NCBI RefSeq assembly: GCF_950100655.1
Contig: NZ_CATNLY010000023.1
Coordinates: 868,001-932,000 of the forward strand
Origin: Pleomorphomonas sp. T1.2MG-36
Lineage (GTDB): Bacteria; Pseudomonadota; Alphaproteobacteria; Rhizobiales; Pleomorphomonadaceae
Direction of reading: 5' to 3'
DNA length: 64,000 bases
The position numbers were made by a program, and so were the translations under genes. Under the pieces are notes generated by a model, which saw nothing but the letters and a program-made list of their open reading frames with translations, was not told the origin of the DNA and ran no database searches. Positions 19,175 through 29,691 of this stretch are shown in pieces. Within the stretch, counting starts at the first letter, position 1; every line of letters starts with the position of its first letter.

Positions 19175-20007
19175 GGGCGGATTCTCCGGGTGAGGGCCCA
19201 GGCGACGGCAAGGCTCGCGACAAGCCAAAGGACGAGCACGACAAGCGCGCTGGAAACCGGGAAGGGAAGCGTGTGGGCGAGACCGTCGAGGCCGGCGATC
19301 GGCGCGTTCGATTCGATCAACGCCAGATTGTAGAGACGGAAGGCGTCGCCCGGATTGGCGAGCACGAGCGCCGGGAACACCGTCTTGGTGAAGGCACCCC
19401 CCTGATCGACGATGACGGCGCCGAGGAGCGCCAGATCGTAGAGCACCACCAGGACCAGCCAGGCACCGATGGCGAGCGCGGCGGCGGTTCCGGTCTGGCG
19501 CGGCAGGCCGGACAGGGCCATGCCCAGGGCGATGAAGACGGCGCCCAGCAGGATGGCGGTGGAGAGAAGCCGTGCCCAAGCGATGAGGCCGGCGTCATCG
19601 GCGCCATGAACGCCGGCAATCACCGCGCCGGCGATGCCGTAGCCGATGGCGATGGCCAGCGCCAGCACGGCAAGATGGCCGCAGAACTTTGCCACCACCA
19701 GTTCGCCCCGCTTCAGCGGCGTCGCCAGCACCAGCGCCAGCGTGCCGCGCTCGATCTCGCCGGCGATGCTGTCATAGGAGACGAGCAACGCCATCAGCGG
19801 CACAAGGTAGACGGTGAGCGTCGACAGGCTCGCCGCCGTCAACGTCAGCGCGCCAGCCTTGAGGGCACCGCTCGGCCCCGAGCCGAGAAAGGCGAGTGCC
19901 AGCGCGAACAGCGTGAAGGCCAGCGTTGCCAGCAGGACCCAACGGTTGCGGAAGGCGAGGCGGAACTCGGTCGCGGCCACCGCCGCCATGCGGTCGAGAC
20001 CGGTCAT
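19171..20007 (-). CDS. nosY: NosY, ABC permease for NosZ maturation
   Basis: A 278-residue inner-membrane protein with about six predicted helices in the ABC-2 permease style. With NosF and NosD it forms the complex needed to build the CuZ cluster of nitrous oxide reductase. The segment SYDSIAGEIERGTLALVLATPLKRGELV is the family's cytoplasmic loop. It overlaps nosF by four bases and nosL by four bases, typical of a coupled operon. Confidence 0.92.
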   Translation of the reverse strand: MTGLDRMAAVAATEFRLAFRNRWVLLATLAFTLFALALAFLGSGPSGALKAGALTLTAASLSTLTVYLVPLMALLVSYDSIAGEIERGTLALVLATPLKRGELVVAKFCGHLAVLALAIAIGYGIAGAVIAGVHGADDAGLIAWARLLSTAILLGAVFIALGMALSGLPRQTGTAAALAIGAWLVLVVLYDLALLGAVIVDQGGAFTKTVFPALVLANPGDAFRLYNLALIESNAPIAGLDGLAHTLPFPVSSALVVLVLWLVASLAVAWALTRRIRP

Positions 20008-20918
20008 TGGACGGCTCCCTGAACGGTTAGGCCGGAGTAGTGACGATAGACGTCGTCGAGATCCGGCAGGGCGATGTCGATGTCGGCGACGTCGGAGCCA
20101 AGCTCGGCGAGGCGGGCCAGCGCGCCCACCTTGTCCTCGGCGCGGCAGGTGACGATCACCGACCGGCCGTTGACGCGCTCGCCGCCGAGACGGGCATGTA
20201 CGGCCTCTACCCGGCCTTCCGCCGCTTCGACGCGAATGCGGATCGGCAAGCCGGCCCGGCGCGACAGGTCGGCAAGCGCCCCCTCGGCACGCAACCGTCC
20301 CTTGGCCAGGATGGCGATGCGGTCGATGCGGTTTTCGATCTCCGACAGCGAGTGAGAAGATAGCAGCACCGCCGTGCCGGCGCGGGCCGAGGCCTCCAGC
20401 ACGTCATAGAACTCGCGCCGCGAAACCGGGTCGAGACCGGAGGTCGGCTCGTCCAGCAGCAAAAGACGGGGCGTCCCGATCAGCGCCTGGGCGAGGCCGA
20501 GCCGCTGGCGCATCCCCTTGGAATAGGTGCCGACCGCCCGACCGGCGGCATCGGCTATGCCGACGGTTTCCAGGAGCGGCATTGCCGCCTTCGGTGCGAC
20601 GCCCTTCAGACGCGCGAAATGGGTGAGGACCTCGGCGCCGGTCAAAGCCTTCGGGAACACCACCTGCTCGGGCAGGTAGCTGACCGCGCGCCGTGCCGTG
20701 TCCGAACCGGGAGCGGCGCCGCCAATGGACAGGCGGCCGGCGGCCGGCTTCAGGAAGCCAAGAACGGTCTTGAACAAGGTCGACTTGCCGGCGCCGTTGT
20801 GGCCGAGCAGCGCCACCCGTTCGCCCGGCGCAACGCCGAGGCTGACGCCGTCGACCGCCGTCACGGCGCCGAAGCGGATCGTCAGCTCTTCGACAGAGAG
20901 AATGGTGGCATTCGTCAT
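20004..20918 (-). CDS. nosF: NosF, ABC ATPase for NosZ maturation
   Basis: A 304-residue cytoplasmic ATPase. Walker A is GHNGAGKST near residue 40, the signature is YSKGMRQRLGLAQ, Walker B is LLLLDEPTSGLD and the H-loop is LSSHSLSE. It energises NosY/NosD during CuZ assembly. ATG at 20918 lies one base past the nosD stop, so the longer in-frame start is not needed. Confidence 0.92.
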   Translation of the reverse strand: MTNATILSVEELTIRFGAVTAVDGVSLGVAPGERVALLGHNGAGKSTLFKTVLGFLKPAAGRLSIGGAAPGSDTARRAVSYLPEQVVFPKALTGAEVLTHFARLKGVAPKAAMPLLETVGIADAAGRAVGTYSKGMRQRLGLAQALIGTPRLLLLDEPTSGLDPVSRREFYDVLEASARAGTAVLLSSHSLSEIENRIDRIAILAKGRLRAEGALADLSRRAGLPIRIRVEAAEGRVEAVHARLGGERVNGRSVIVTCRAEDKVGALARLAELGSDVADIDIALPDLDDVYRHYSGLTVQGAVQ

Positions 20919-20919
20919 G

Positions 20920-22239
20920 TCAATTCTCCCCGACGGGAATGAAGCCGACCGCAAAAGGGGTGGCCAGCGGACGCGGCCCAGTTCCTTCGGGCGACATCAG
21001 CGGATGGCTGTCGATGACGCCGCCCGGCAGCAGGCCCGGAAAGCGCGATTGCGCCCAGCGGATCAGTTGCACCGCAGGCGCGCCGAGAAGCAGCCGGGTC
21101 ATCGGCTGGCTCCAGGTCAGAATGTCCACCGTATCGTTGGGCCGGTAGGGGCTGTCGGCCATGCCGTCGCCGTCGATGTCGAAGGCCACGTGATCGGACC
21201 AGTAATTGCCGCGCTGAGCTTTTGTCTTTCCGTCCGTCTCGGGTAATCCGCTCCACTCGAGCCAGCGGGTGCCGACGTACTTCACCTGCGTGCGGTTGCC
21301 AATGACGGCATTGCCGGTCAGCACGTTCTCGGAGGCGCCGCCGGTCAGATGAACACCGATGTCGCAGCCTTCCAGCCGATTGCCTTCGAAGCGGTTGCGC
21401 GTCGCCCCGTAGACGAACAGGCATTTCTCGCCACCGTCGCGGACTTCGTTGTGTATGAGCTTCGAATCCCTGACGGAGTTGAGGAACAGACCGTGGGTGG
21501 CGTCACCCACGGAAAGGTTGTCGGTCGCCGTCACGTTGCGCGAGAACATGAAGGCGAAGCCCAGAGTGTTGCCGCGTGACAGGTTGTTCTCCAGCACGAT
21601 GTCGTTGGCGTACATCGAATGGAAGGCGAAGCGCAGTTCCTGCATGCGGTTGAAACGATAGCGCGCCTTCATCGAGGTCGAGACGAAGATGCCGTCGCGG
21701 CCGCGACGGATATCGTTGTGCTCGACCAGAAGCCCCGGTGCATTCCAGACGTAGATGCCGGAGCCCATCTCGGCGCGATGGAGATCGGTGCGCCCGACGA
21801 TGGTGTTGCCGCGCACCGTGGCATCGATGGCACCCTGCACGTCGACGCCGATCAGGTTCATGACGACACGGTTACCCTCGATCAGGCCGCGGCGCGTCCC
21901 TTTGGCAAGGGCGATGCCGCTGTCGAGCTGGTCGAGCCGGCGACCGGAACCGGTGATGTAGAGGCCTTTCAGGGTGACATCGTCGGCTTCTACCGCAACG
22001 ACGGTGCCCTCGCCGTTGCCGACGATGCGGCTGTCCCGATCTCCGATCAGCGTCAGCGGCCGATCGATGACGACGGGGCCGTCGTACTGGTGATTGCCGA
22101 GCCGGAGGGTATCCCCCGGCGCGGCGGCTTCAATGGCCTCGCGGAGCGCGCCCGCTCCAGCGCCGACAACGATCTCGGCGGCGCCGGCGGAACCGGTGCA
22201 ACTGAGAAGGACGGCAAGGAGACGGAGCGCGCGCTGCAT
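20920..22239 (-). CDS. nosD: NosD, periplasmic copper-site maturation protein
   Basis: A 439-residue protein with a signal peptide (first 20 residues, cleavage after a Gly/Ala-rich stretch) and a right-handed parallel beta-helix made of many Asn-rich PbH1 repeats from about residue 80 to 320 (for example GNRVVMN, RGNTIVG, EHNDIRRG, ENNLSRG). NosD connects NosFY to NosL and apo-NosZ in the periplasm. It starts 9 bases after the nosZ stop. Confidence 0.93.
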   Translation of the reverse strand: MQRALRLLAVLLSCTGSAGAAEIVVGAGAGALREAIEAAAPGDTLRLGNHQYDGPVVIDRPLTLIGDRDSRIVGNGEGTVVAVEADDVTLKGLYITGSGRRLDQLDSGIALAKGTRRGLIEGNRVVMNLIGVDVQGAIDATVRGNTIVGRTDLHRAEMGSGIYVWNAPGLLVEHNDIRRGRDGIFVSTSMKARYRFNRMQELRFAFHSMYANDIVLENNLSRGNTLGFAFMFSRNVTATDNLSVGDATHGLFLNSVRDSKLIHNEVRDGGEKCLFVYGATRNRFEGNRLEGCDIGVHLTGGASENVLTGNAVIGNRTQVKYVGTRWLEWSGLPETDGKTKAQRGNYWSDHVAFDIDGDGMADSPYRPNDTVDILTWSQPMTRLLLGAPAVQLIRWAQSRFPGLLPGGVIDSHPLMSPEGTGPRPLATPFAVGFIPVGEN

Positions 22240-22247
22240 GGCTTACC

Positions 22248-24161
22248 TCAGACGGCCTTCGGCTTCACCAGCATGCGGCCACGCATCTCCATGTGGAGGG
22301 CGTGACAGAACCACTGGCAGTAGTACCAATGCACGCCGGGGCGGTCGGCGGTGAAGGTCACCGATGCCGTGGCCTGCGGCGCAACTTCCATGGCGACACC
22401 GTAGTTGGAGACGGTGAAGCCGTGGGTGAGGTCGTCAACGTCGTCAAGGTTGGTGACGTAGACGGTCACCTCGTCGCCCTCGTTGACTTCGAAGCTTTCG
22501 AGACCGAAGGCCGGCGCCACCGACGTCATGTAGACGCGCACCTTGTTACCGTCGCGGATGACCGTGCTGTCGGCCTCGATGTCGACGCCATCGGCCTTGG
22601 CCTGCGCCACGGCATCGGCGAAGAACGGGTCGTCGCGCTTCCAGACCGACAGCGGGTTGACGATGTCGGCGCGCACGAGAATGCTGTCGTGCGGCTCGGC
22701 AAAGGTCGGGCTGTCATGCACCAGCTTCATCTCGTCGCCGGAGATATCGATCAGCTGCTCGTTCTCCGGCTTGAGCGGACCGACGTTGAGGTAACGGTCC
22801 TTGGAGAACTTATTCATCGACACCAGCCACTTGCCGTCGGCTTCCTTGGTTTCGCCCATGGAGGTCGAGTTGTGGCCGGGCTGATAGGCAACGTCGATCT
22901 TCTGCACGATCGGATCCACCTTCTCGCCGCCGTAGGCGCGGATGGCCTTCTCGATGTCCCACTTGACGATCTGGCTGTCGAGGAACAGCGTCGTATAGGC
23001 ATTGCCGCGATTGTCGAAGGCCGTATGGAGAGGGCCGAGGCCCAGTTCCGGCTCGGCGACGACGCAGGAGCGCGGGTCGGCGTTTTCCTTGAACAGCGCG
23101 TCTACCTTGGCGACGTCGATGACCGATACCGTCGGCGACAGCTTGCCGTTGATCATGATGTACTTGCCGTCCGGCGACGCGTTGACGCCGTGCGGGCTGT
23201 TCGGAATCGGGATGTAGCGGGTGTACTTGGACTTCTTGTCCTTGCGGCCGTCGAGCACCTTGACGCCGTTCAGCTCCTGATAGTCGCCGGCAGCGACGCC
23301 CGCCTCGATCGCCTTGATGTCGAAGACGACGACATGGTCGGTCTCGTTGGCGGTCATCTCGGCGAGATTGACGCCCATTTCGGAGTTGTAGGACGTCGAG
23401 AAGACGTAGTTGCCATGATAGTCGGGGCTGGTGTTGTCGAGGTTGCCCGAGACGATGACCTGCCAGGAGACTTCCATCTTGTCGCCGTCGACGGCTGTGA
23501 AGATGTTCACGTACTGCTTGGGATCGTCGAGGATCTTGCCGTCGTTGACCAGCGGCGCCTCATGTTCGCCGTTGGCGAAGATGTAGCCGGTGCGCGGATA
23601 CTTCTGCGGGCGCAGGCCGTGAATGTCGGACGCGTTGGGGATCTCGATGATCTTGTCGCAACGCATCACGTCGCAGCGCACGCGGGCGATGCGCGTGTTG
23701 GCCTTGTCGTTCATGAAAAGGTAGCGACCATCGTAGGTGCCGTCGGTGAACGACATGTGCGGATGGTGCAGGTCGCCGTTCTGGTAGGTCTTGAGGCCGC
23801 GCTTGGCCAGAAGCTCCTTGGTATCCGGCAACAGGCCTTCGGTCAGCACCTTCAGGCTTTCGTTGGTCATGCCCCAACCGGTGGCCGAGCAGCGGTTGAA
23901 CACCGGCACGCGCATCATCTCGCGCATCGACGGCACGCCGAGAATGCGCAGCTCGCCGGTCTGTCCCGACGACCAGAAGCCATAGTATTCGTCGAGTTCG
24001 CCGGGCTTCACCTCGGCCTTGTTGGCGGGCTCGGCTGCCTTGCTGCCGTTGGTTGCCATCAGGCCGCCGACGGCGGTGGCCGCGACGCCCGCGAACACCG
24101 CGGTCTTGGCCGTGCCGCCCAAAAGCGACCGGCGGGACAGATTGTTCGTCTCTTCAGTCAT
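22248..24161 (-). CDS. nosZ: nitrous oxide reductase NosZ, clade I
   Basis: A 637-residue multicopper enzyme that reduces N2O to N2 in the periplasm. The twin-arginine signal SRRSLLGG at residues 9-16 marks clade I. The seven CuZ histidines are visible in LHHPH (132, 133), DIHGLRP, SPHGVN, LHTAFD, PGHNST and EPHDS. The C-terminal cupredoxin domain keeps the CuA ligands His580, Cys615, Trp617, Cys619, His623 and Met626. Nothing is missing, so the enzyme should be functional. ATG at 24161 is preferred because it gives the normal Tat N-terminus. It lies 23 bases downstream of nosR. Confidence 0.97.
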   Translation of the reverse strand: MTEETNNLSRRSLLGGTAKTAVFAGVAATAVGGLMATNGSKAAEPANKAEVKPGELDEYYGFWSSGQTGELRILGVPSMREMMRVPVFNRCSATGWGMTNESLKVLTEGLLPDTKELLAKRGLKTYQNGDLHHPHMSFTDGTYDGRYLFMNDKANTRIARVRCDVMRCDKIIEIPNASDIHGLRPQKYPRTGYIFANGEHEAPLVNDGKILDDPKQYVNIFTAVDGDKMEVSWQVIVSGNLDNTSPDYHGNYVFSTSYNSEMGVNLAEMTANETDHVVVFDIKAIEAGVAAGDYQELNGVKVLDGRKDKKSKYTRYIPIPNSPHGVNASPDGKYIMINGKLSPTVSVIDVAKVDALFKENADPRSCVVAEPELGLGPLHTAFDNRGNAYTTLFLDSQIVKWDIEKAIRAYGGEKVDPIVQKIDVAYQPGHNSTSMGETKEADGKWLVSMNKFSKDRYLNVGPLKPENEQLIDISGDEMKLVHDSPTFAEPHDSILVRADIVNPLSVWKRDDPFFADAVAQAKADGVDIEADSTVIRDGNKVRVYMTSVAPAFGLESFEVNEGDEVTVYVTNLDDVDDLTHGFTVSNYGVAMEVAPQATASVTFTADRPGVHWYYCQWFCHALHMEMRGRMLVKPKAV

Positions 24162-24184
24162 CGTGCTCTCCTCGGTTTTCTTTC

Positions 24185-26428
24185 TCACGCTTGTGCCGAA
24201 CCGCCCACTTCGCTCCGGATGGCAGAACTGCCGCCGGTTGCCGCTGCCCCCGTCTGGGCGAGACCGTTCTGGCGTTCGAAGCGCTCCCGCTTGCGCAGTT
24301 TGCCGATCACCACCGGGCAGCGGGTCGTGCTGCGGTAGAGCACCTGGCAGTGCAGACAGGAGACGCATTCGTTGGGGTTGATCTCACCCGTCGGGTGGAT
24401 CGCCTGCACCGGACATTCATGGGCGCAGGTCTGGCAGGGATTGCCGCATTCCCGATAGCGCTTGAGCCAGCGGAACATGTGCAGCCGGGCCGGGATGGCG
24501 AGGCCGCCGCCGAGCGGACAGACGTAGCGGCAATAGAAGCGCTCGATGAACAGGCCCGGTGCGAGCATGGCGAGCGCAAACAGCACGTAGGGCCAGGGAC
24601 GATCGAACTTCAGGATGATCGCCGTCTTGAAAGGCTCGACCTCGGCATAATGCTCGGCCATGTCGAGCGAATAGAAGGAGATGCCGAGAAGACCGAGGAA
24701 GATCACGTACTTGATCGGCCAGAGGCGCTCGTGCAGGCCCCAGGGCAGGCGGATCTGCGGTATGCGCATCCAGCGGGCGATCTGGTTCGACCACTCCTGC
24801 AAGGCGCCGAACGGGCAGAGCCAGCCGCAATAGGCGCCGCGTGCCCAGAACAGCAGGGCCGCCGCCACCGCGAACCACAGGATGAAGATCAGTGGATCCA
24901 TCAGGAAGGTTTCCCAGCGGAAATCGCTGACCACGGCCGACAGGACGGCGAGCAGGTTGACCACCGAGAGCTGGGCGTTGGCGTACCAGCCGATGAAGAC
25001 AAGCGTGAAGGCGAGGTAGCTGAGCCGGATGACCCGGAACACCCGCTCGTTCTTCGTCGCGAAGGTCTGGAAGAAGAAGATGCCGGTCAGCGCCGCCAAT
25101 GCGGCGACGAGAATGGCGACCTCGGTGCGCTTGGCCTCCCAGATGCGGAGCCAGAGACGGTCACGGGCCGGTACGTCGTCGGCGGAAGCAACCTCCGCCG
25201 CGGGCGTCACGACCGGCGTGACGGTCGCCGGTTTCGGCGCCGCGACGAGGTAGCCGGATGGCAGCGCGTAGTCGACGTCATAGGTCAGGAACAGCTTGTC
25301 GATGGCGCCGACGGCGCGCGAGGCCAACAGCTGCAACCGCCAGGGCGCCGTAGCATCAAAGCCGGATGCCTTGGGAATGACGAAAAGATCCATCTCGTTG
25401 AAGGTGGGAGCATCGGCGGGCGCCATGCGGACGACACGCAAATGGTCCTTGTCGCGGAAACGGATCGTCGTCTCCCCCTGCAGCACCGTGATGCGGTCGA
25501 AGATGCCGCCGCGCACATAGCCCGAGCCCTTGAAGGACCAGTGCCCGGTACTGGCCACGAAGATCGCCTCGTCGCCTTCGCCAAGCCGGCGCATCAGGTT
25601 GGCATAGGCGGCGTCTCCAAGCAGAGTCCGGCCGATCGACGGCTGGCTGGCCAGTCCGACATAGATGTCGATGTAAGGGTCGGCATCGGCGCCAGCCTCG
25701 CGATGGGAGGCGGCACGGGGATCACCCTGCTTTTCGAAGGCGGCGTTGATCTCGGCCACCGACATGTTGAACCGGCGCACCGAGCCATCGCCGGTGAGCG
25801 TCGTCCAGTCGCTGACCGCGTCCTTGCTGCGATCCACCATCTTCAGGTCGGCAGCGGGGCCGGCGCCCGCCGCTGCAAACCCTTCGAGCCCGAGAGTGCG
25901 AGCGGCCTTCAGGCCGGACCGGCGGACCGAATCGTCGATCACCATGATGGTGACGGTGGCACCGGAGACAATGTCGAGATCATGAGCGGGGCCGTCCGCC
26001 TCGCGCTTCAGGTCGAGACCGGTGTATTTCGCGATCACCGCCGTGATCTTGGCCTCGGGAATGCCGACGAGGACGATCGGCTCGGAGTGCTTGACGAGAC
26101 GGGCGCCGGTGATCACCGCGTGATCATCGACACCGACGAGAATATGAATCGGCTTGCCGGAATAGCCTGTCGCCGGCACGAAGTCGGTGTTGAGAAACAC
26201 CCATCCGATGCGCTCGCCTGCCCTGAGGGCAGGAACGACAGGCATGTCGTCGCGCACGGGGCCATAGGCATCCGCCCCGGGGACCAAGTCGGAAGGGGTC
26301 GCCTTGCCAAGGAAATCGGCGAGGCCGGCTGCCTGAGACGGCATGGCGACGAGCGCCAGAACAAGTGCCAGGCAAAGGGACGTCACAAACCTGACAAGCC
26401 AGGGCGTCGCTGTATCCGTCGGTCTCAT
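24185..26428 (-). CDS. nosR: NosR, membrane flavo-iron-sulfur protein for N2O reduction
   Basis: A 747-residue membrane protein. After the signal, the periplasmic FMN-binding domain (residues about 80-170) carries SGATVT at 155-160, the flavinylation site served by NosX. About six membrane helices follow, with the polyferredoxin-type motifs CGWLCPFG and CRYVCPLG. Two cytoplasmic 4Fe-4S ferredoxin motifs (CxxxCxxC in [13 protein letters not shown] and CVSCLHC) come near the C-terminus. NosR donates electrons from quinol to NosZ and is needed for nos expression. It is the first gene of nosRZDFYLX. An NnrR-like box lies 72 bases upstream. Confidence 0.95.
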   Translation of the reverse strand: MRPTDTATPWLVRFVTSLCLALVLALVAMPSQAAGLADFLGKATPSDLVPGADAYGPVRDDMPVVPALRAGERIGWVFLNTDFVPATGYSGKPIHILVGVDDHAVITGARLVKHSEPIVLVGIPEAKITAVIAKYTGLDLKREADGPAHDLDIVSGATVTIMVIDDSVRRSGLKAARTLGLEGFAAAGAGPAADLKMVDRSKDAVSDWTTLTGDGSVRRFNMSVAEINAAFEKQGDPRAASHREAGADADPYIDIYVGLASQPSIGRTLLGDAAYANLMRRLGEGDEAIFVASTGHWSFKGSGYVRGGIFDRITVLQGETTIRFRDKDHLRVVRMAPADAPTFNEMDLFVIPKASGFDATAPWRLQLLASRAVGAIDKLFLTYDVDYALPSGYLVAAPKPATVTPVVTPAAEVASADDVPARDRLWLRIWEAKRTEVAILVAALAALTGIFFFQTFATKNERVFRVIRLSYLAFTLVFIGWYANAQLSVVNLLAVLSAVVSDFRWETFLMDPLIFILWFAVAAALLFWARGAYCGWLCPFGALQEWSNQIARWMRIPQIRLPWGLHERLWPIKYVIFLGLLGISFYSLDMAEHYAEVEPFKTAIILKFDRPWPYVLFALAMLAPGLFIERFYCRYVCPLGGGLAIPARLHMFRWLKRYRECGNPCQTCAHECPVQAIHPTGEINPNECVSCLHCQVLYRSTTRCPVVIGKLRKRERFERQNGLAQTGAAATGGSSAIRSEVGGSAQA

Positions 26429-26499
26429 CTCGCCCCTCCCCGGAATCGCACGAATATGAACTATGCCATCATGTTTTCACGAGACGGCTTGGACCTTCG

Positions 26500-26513
26500 T
26501 TGCGCTGGCACAA
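26500..26513 (-). promoter_or_regulatory. NnrR/FNR-family binding site before nosR
   Basis: TTGTGCCAGCGCAA on the minus strand: TTG-N8-CAA with TTGYG-N4-CGCAA, one base from the alphaproteobacterial NnrR consensus. It lies 72 bases upstream of the nosR start and just inside the gap after nnrS. Confidence 0.65.
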
Positions 26514-26529
26514 ATTCGATTGGTGTAGA

Positions 26530-27708
26530 TCACAAGGGCCGATCGGCCCGCGGCCCGGCGAGTACGCGGGCATAACCGATGGCGAAAGCCAGAAAGGCAG
26601 CCGCCCACAACGCCCCGGCGCAACCGATAAGGTGGTAATAGGCCGCGTCCGCGTAGGGCGCCGCCACGCGCAGCAGCGCTCCGGCCGATACCAAGGCGTA
26701 GATGAAGACCTCAAGCTTGCCGGCGGAGAGCGGCCGGCCGGTATGGCCTCGGCTCACCCGCGTCATCACGCCGAGCACCGTCAGACCGACGCTGCCGGCG
26801 GTCCAAAGATGCAGAGCGGCGGCAGGATCGACCACGACGGGCCAAACAATGGCCAGCGCCTCGACGACGAAGCCGACGGCGATCGAGGCGATCGCGACGT
26901 GCAGCACCAACAGCATCGGTTCGCGTCGCGTGGCAAGCCCTCTCCAGCGAGTAAGTCTCGCGGCCGTCATCAGGCCGGCGAGCCCCAGGGCGATGGCCGT
27001 ACCGATCCAGTCCGGAACGACCGTCCACGCCACGAAGGCAAGCCCCGAAACAACCATTGCGGCGGCATCGAAGCGGTTAAAAGCTGTGGGAAAGCGCGTT
27101 TCGCCCCGCGCTTTCAGCCAGTTGCGGGTGAACGCGGGCGTGATGCGTCCCCCCATCAGCAGGATGAGCATCAGCACCGCCGACAGAGCGACCCGAATGG
27201 AGACGTTGGCGAGACCGTCGAACGCTGCCTCGGCATGGAAGCCGGCATCGGCCAGCGCCAAAAGCAGCACGAGGCCGACGACTCGCAGATTCCGCCAGTT
27301 GCCGGCCAACACCACCTCGCGCCCAAGCACGGTGGCAAGTCCGAGAGGGAAGGCAAGATCGATCAGCGCCGCGGCGATCGGCCCGATCAAGGCCGACACG
27401 GACACGGCGATCCGTCCCGCCAGCCAAACCAACGCCAGCATGGCGAGGGGGCGGCCGGTTATGGTCGGCCGGCCGGTCCAGCTCGACACGGCGGTGAGCG
27501 TGAAGCCGGCGATGATCGGCGGCACGCCACCGAACAGCATGGCGTGGATATGCCAGTCACGCGGGGCGAAGGCGGTGGGCAGCTCGACATGCCCCATGTA
27601 GAGGGGCACCCACATGAGGATCGAGCCCGCCATCCATAGCGCCGCCAGCATGAAGAATGGCCGGAAGGCACCCGAAAGCAGGTGCCAACGCCCCGCGGTG
27701 CTGGTCAT
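26530..27708 (-). CDS. nnrS: NnrS family membrane protein
   Basis: A 392-residue protein with about 12 predicted helices. NnrS is a haem- and copper-containing membrane protein linked to nitric oxide metabolism and often under NnrR control. The N-terminal HLLSGAFRPFFMLAALW and the His-containing RDWHIHAMLFGGVPPIIAGF are the strongest family marks. ATG at 27708 is one base past the pseudoazurin stop, so it is co-transcribed with pseudoazurin and lies upstream of nosR. No NO reductase or nitrite reductase gene is in the window. Confidence 0.92.
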   Translation of the reverse strand: MTSTAGRWHLLSGAFRPFFMLAALWMAGSILMWVPLYMGHVELPTAFAPRDWHIHAMLFGGVPPIIAGFTLTAVSSWTGRPTITGRPLAMLALVWLAGRIAVSVSALIGPIAAALIDLAFPLGLATVLGREVVLAGNWRNLRVVGLVLLLALADAGFHAEAAFDGLANVSIRVALSAVLMLILLMGGRITPAFTRNWLKARGETRFPTAFNRFDAAAMVVSGLAFVAWTVVPDWIGTAIALGLAGLMTAARLTRWRGLATRREPMLLVLHVAIASIAVGFVVEALAIVWPVVVDPAAALHLWTAGSVGLTVLGVMTRVSRGHTGRPLSAGKLEVFIYALVSAGALLRVAAPYADAAYYHLIGCAGALWAAAFLAFAIGYARVLAGPRADRPL

Positions 27709-27709
27709 G

Positions 27710-28138
27710 TCAGAGGCTGCCGAGCAGTTCGGTGAACAGCTTGCCAGCCTTGCCAGGGTTCTTGGCCTGCTTGGCCGCTTCGAGGTTCGACGAGGGATCG
27801 CCCACGACGACGACGCCAACCATGCCCATGACGTAATGCGGCTTGCACTTGACGCCATAGACGCCCGGCTGGGTAAAGGTCACGGTAAGGTCCTTGCCGA
27901 TCTTGCCCTCGAAAGGCTGGGCGCCTTCGGGCAGCATGCCCGGAACGCTCTGGGCATCATGTCCGGGATCTGTGGCGACGAAGGTCACGGTATCGCCCGG
28001 CTGAACCTTCACGAGGTCCGGCTCGAACACCATCATGCCCTTGGCGCCCTTGTTGAGCATCTTCACCTGAATGTCCGCAGCATTGGCGGGCAGGACTGCG
28101 ATCGCGATGGCAGCGGCGGCGAGGAGGAGAGTTTTCAT
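27710..28138 (-). CDS. pseudoazurin
   Basis: A 142-residue type 1 copper protein with a 20-residue signal peptide (ends AVLPANA). The ligands are His60 (DPGHDAQ), Cys98, His101 and Met106; after signal removal they align with His40, Cys78, His81 and Met86 of known pseudoazurins. It carries electrons in the periplasm to denitrification enzymes, here most likely NosZ. It is the first gene of a unit with nnrS, and a perfect NnrR box sits 61 bases upstream. Confidence 0.95.
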   Translation of the reverse strand: MKTLLLAAAAIAIAVLPANAADIQVKMLNKGAKGMMVFEPDLVKVQPGDTVTFVATDPGHDAQSVPGMLPEGAQPFEGKIGKDLTVTFTQPGVYGVKCKPHYVMGMVGVVVVGDPSSNLEAAKQAKNPGKAGKLFTELLGSL

Positions 28139-28198
28139 TTTTTCAGCCTCGTTTGTGGATTCTGATGTTCATATTACGGGTTTTTACCCCGCCGAACA

Positions 28199-28212
28199 TT
28201 GCGAAAACGCAA
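28199..28212 (-). promoter_or_regulatory. perfect NnrR box before pseudoazurin
   Basis: TTGCGAAAACGCAA is a perfect palindrome TTGCG-N4-CGCAA, the NnrR/FNR-type consensus of alphaproteobacterial denitrification genes, 61 bases upstream of the pseudoazurin start. Confidence 0.8.
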
Positions 28213-28298
28213 ACTTCAGACCCAAGGTTTGATTGTTCTCACAAATCGTCACCGAGGCATCGAAGGCCGCGTCCGCCCGAGCCCTGGCCTGCCGGCTG

Positions 28299-29144
28299 TC
28301 AATCCCTCTTGAACTCGATCGGAACCGACACCTTGAAAGGCACATCGAGTGAGTGGGGAACGGGCGGGAAGGCGCCGACACGGCGAATGAGACGTTCGGC
28401 GGCGGCTGTGACGGCGGGAGCCCCTCCCACGGAAAGACCAATGATGGAGCCATCGCGGCCAATGGACAGCGACACCGTCGCCCGACCAATGGCGCCATCG
28501 GCGTCGCTCGCGCGGCGCTTGCCGACGATTGCCCGCCGGACCGAGCTGCGATAGGCGGCGAGCGCATCGACAGTCTCTCGCCCCGCTCCGGCACCGGCTG
28601 CCTGGGCGTCGGCCGGTGGCGTCGGTTTCGCTTCCGGCTGCATCTTGGGCGCCGGCTTCCTGCGCTCGGGCTTTTTCTGTTCGGGCTTGGGCTTGACCTC
28701 GGCCGTCTCGACCATCTCCGGCGGAGGGCTCGGTGGCAGCGGCACGGCCACCTCCGACGGCGGCAGCATGTCCGGCTTGGGCAGAGGCGCATCGACCGGC
28801 TCGGGCGGCGCTTCGACCAGATCCTCGACCGGTTCTACCGTCTCGATCTCATCTGGAACAGGAAGCGCCTCGGCTGGCTCCGGCTCGGGCGCGAGGTCGA
28901 CGACGTCCTCAACGGGAACCTCGGCCACCTCCTCGACGGCCGCCTGCTCGACGCTTTCGAGCGGCGGCAACTCCGGTTCCGGTGGCAGGTCGATCATCAC
29001 CACGGCCTCCGGCGCAGCCACCGCCGCCGAAGGACCATCAGTGGGAACGAGCCACCAGAGCGCCGTGCCGTGCAACGCCAGACCGACCGCACCGGCCAGC
29101 GACCAGCGGGCAAGCCCCGATCGTCGAGACAACAGGTTGGCCAT
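28299..29144 (-). CDS. tonB: energy transducer TonB
   Basis: A 281-residue protein with one N-terminal membrane helix ([19 protein letters not shown]), a long Pro/Glu/Lys-rich periplasmic spacer (residues about 50-185) and a C-terminal TonB domain with [16 protein letters not shown] and the strand [17 protein letters not shown]. TonB passes energy from ExbBD to outer-membrane receptors. The final strand ends in [11 protein letters not shown] at 29144 was chosen because AGGAAC precedes it; a start seven codons earlier is possible. It is the last gene of the exbB-exbD-tonB unit. Confidence 0.92.
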   Translation of the reverse strand: MANLLSRRSGLARWSLAGAVGLALHGTALWWLVPTDGPSAAVAAPEAVVMIDLPPEPELPPLESVEQAAVEEVAEVPVEDVVDLAPEPEPAEALPVPDEIETVEPVEDLVEAPPEPVDAPLPKPDMLPPSEVAVPLPPSPPPEMVETAEVKPKPEQKKPERRKPAPKMQPEAKPTPPADAQAAGAGAGRETVDALAAYRSSVRRAIVGKRRASDADGAIGRATVSLSIGRDGSIIGLSVGGAPAVTAAAERLIRRVGAFPPVPHSLDVPFKVSVPIEFKRD

Positions 29145-29202
29145 CGTTCCTGAAGGAATGCCCATCGGATCGGTTCGGTCTCTCGGCGTCTTGAAAAACG
29201 GC

Positions 29203-29640
<438 letters not shown>

Positions 29641-29691
29641 GGCGGGTTCTCCTTCAGGGGCCGGGCCGACGAAGCCGGCCGTATCTTCGCG

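Noticed and set aside
26520..26535. TTGGTGTAGATCACAA as an FNR-type site before nosR.
   Set aside because: The half-sites are ten bases apart instead of eight; the better site lies at 26500-26513.
22293..26575. Very long plus-strand frames opposite nosZ and nosR.
   Set aside because: Both are antisense shadows of strongly conserved genes; their translations are Arg/His/Asp/Val-rich with no known domain.
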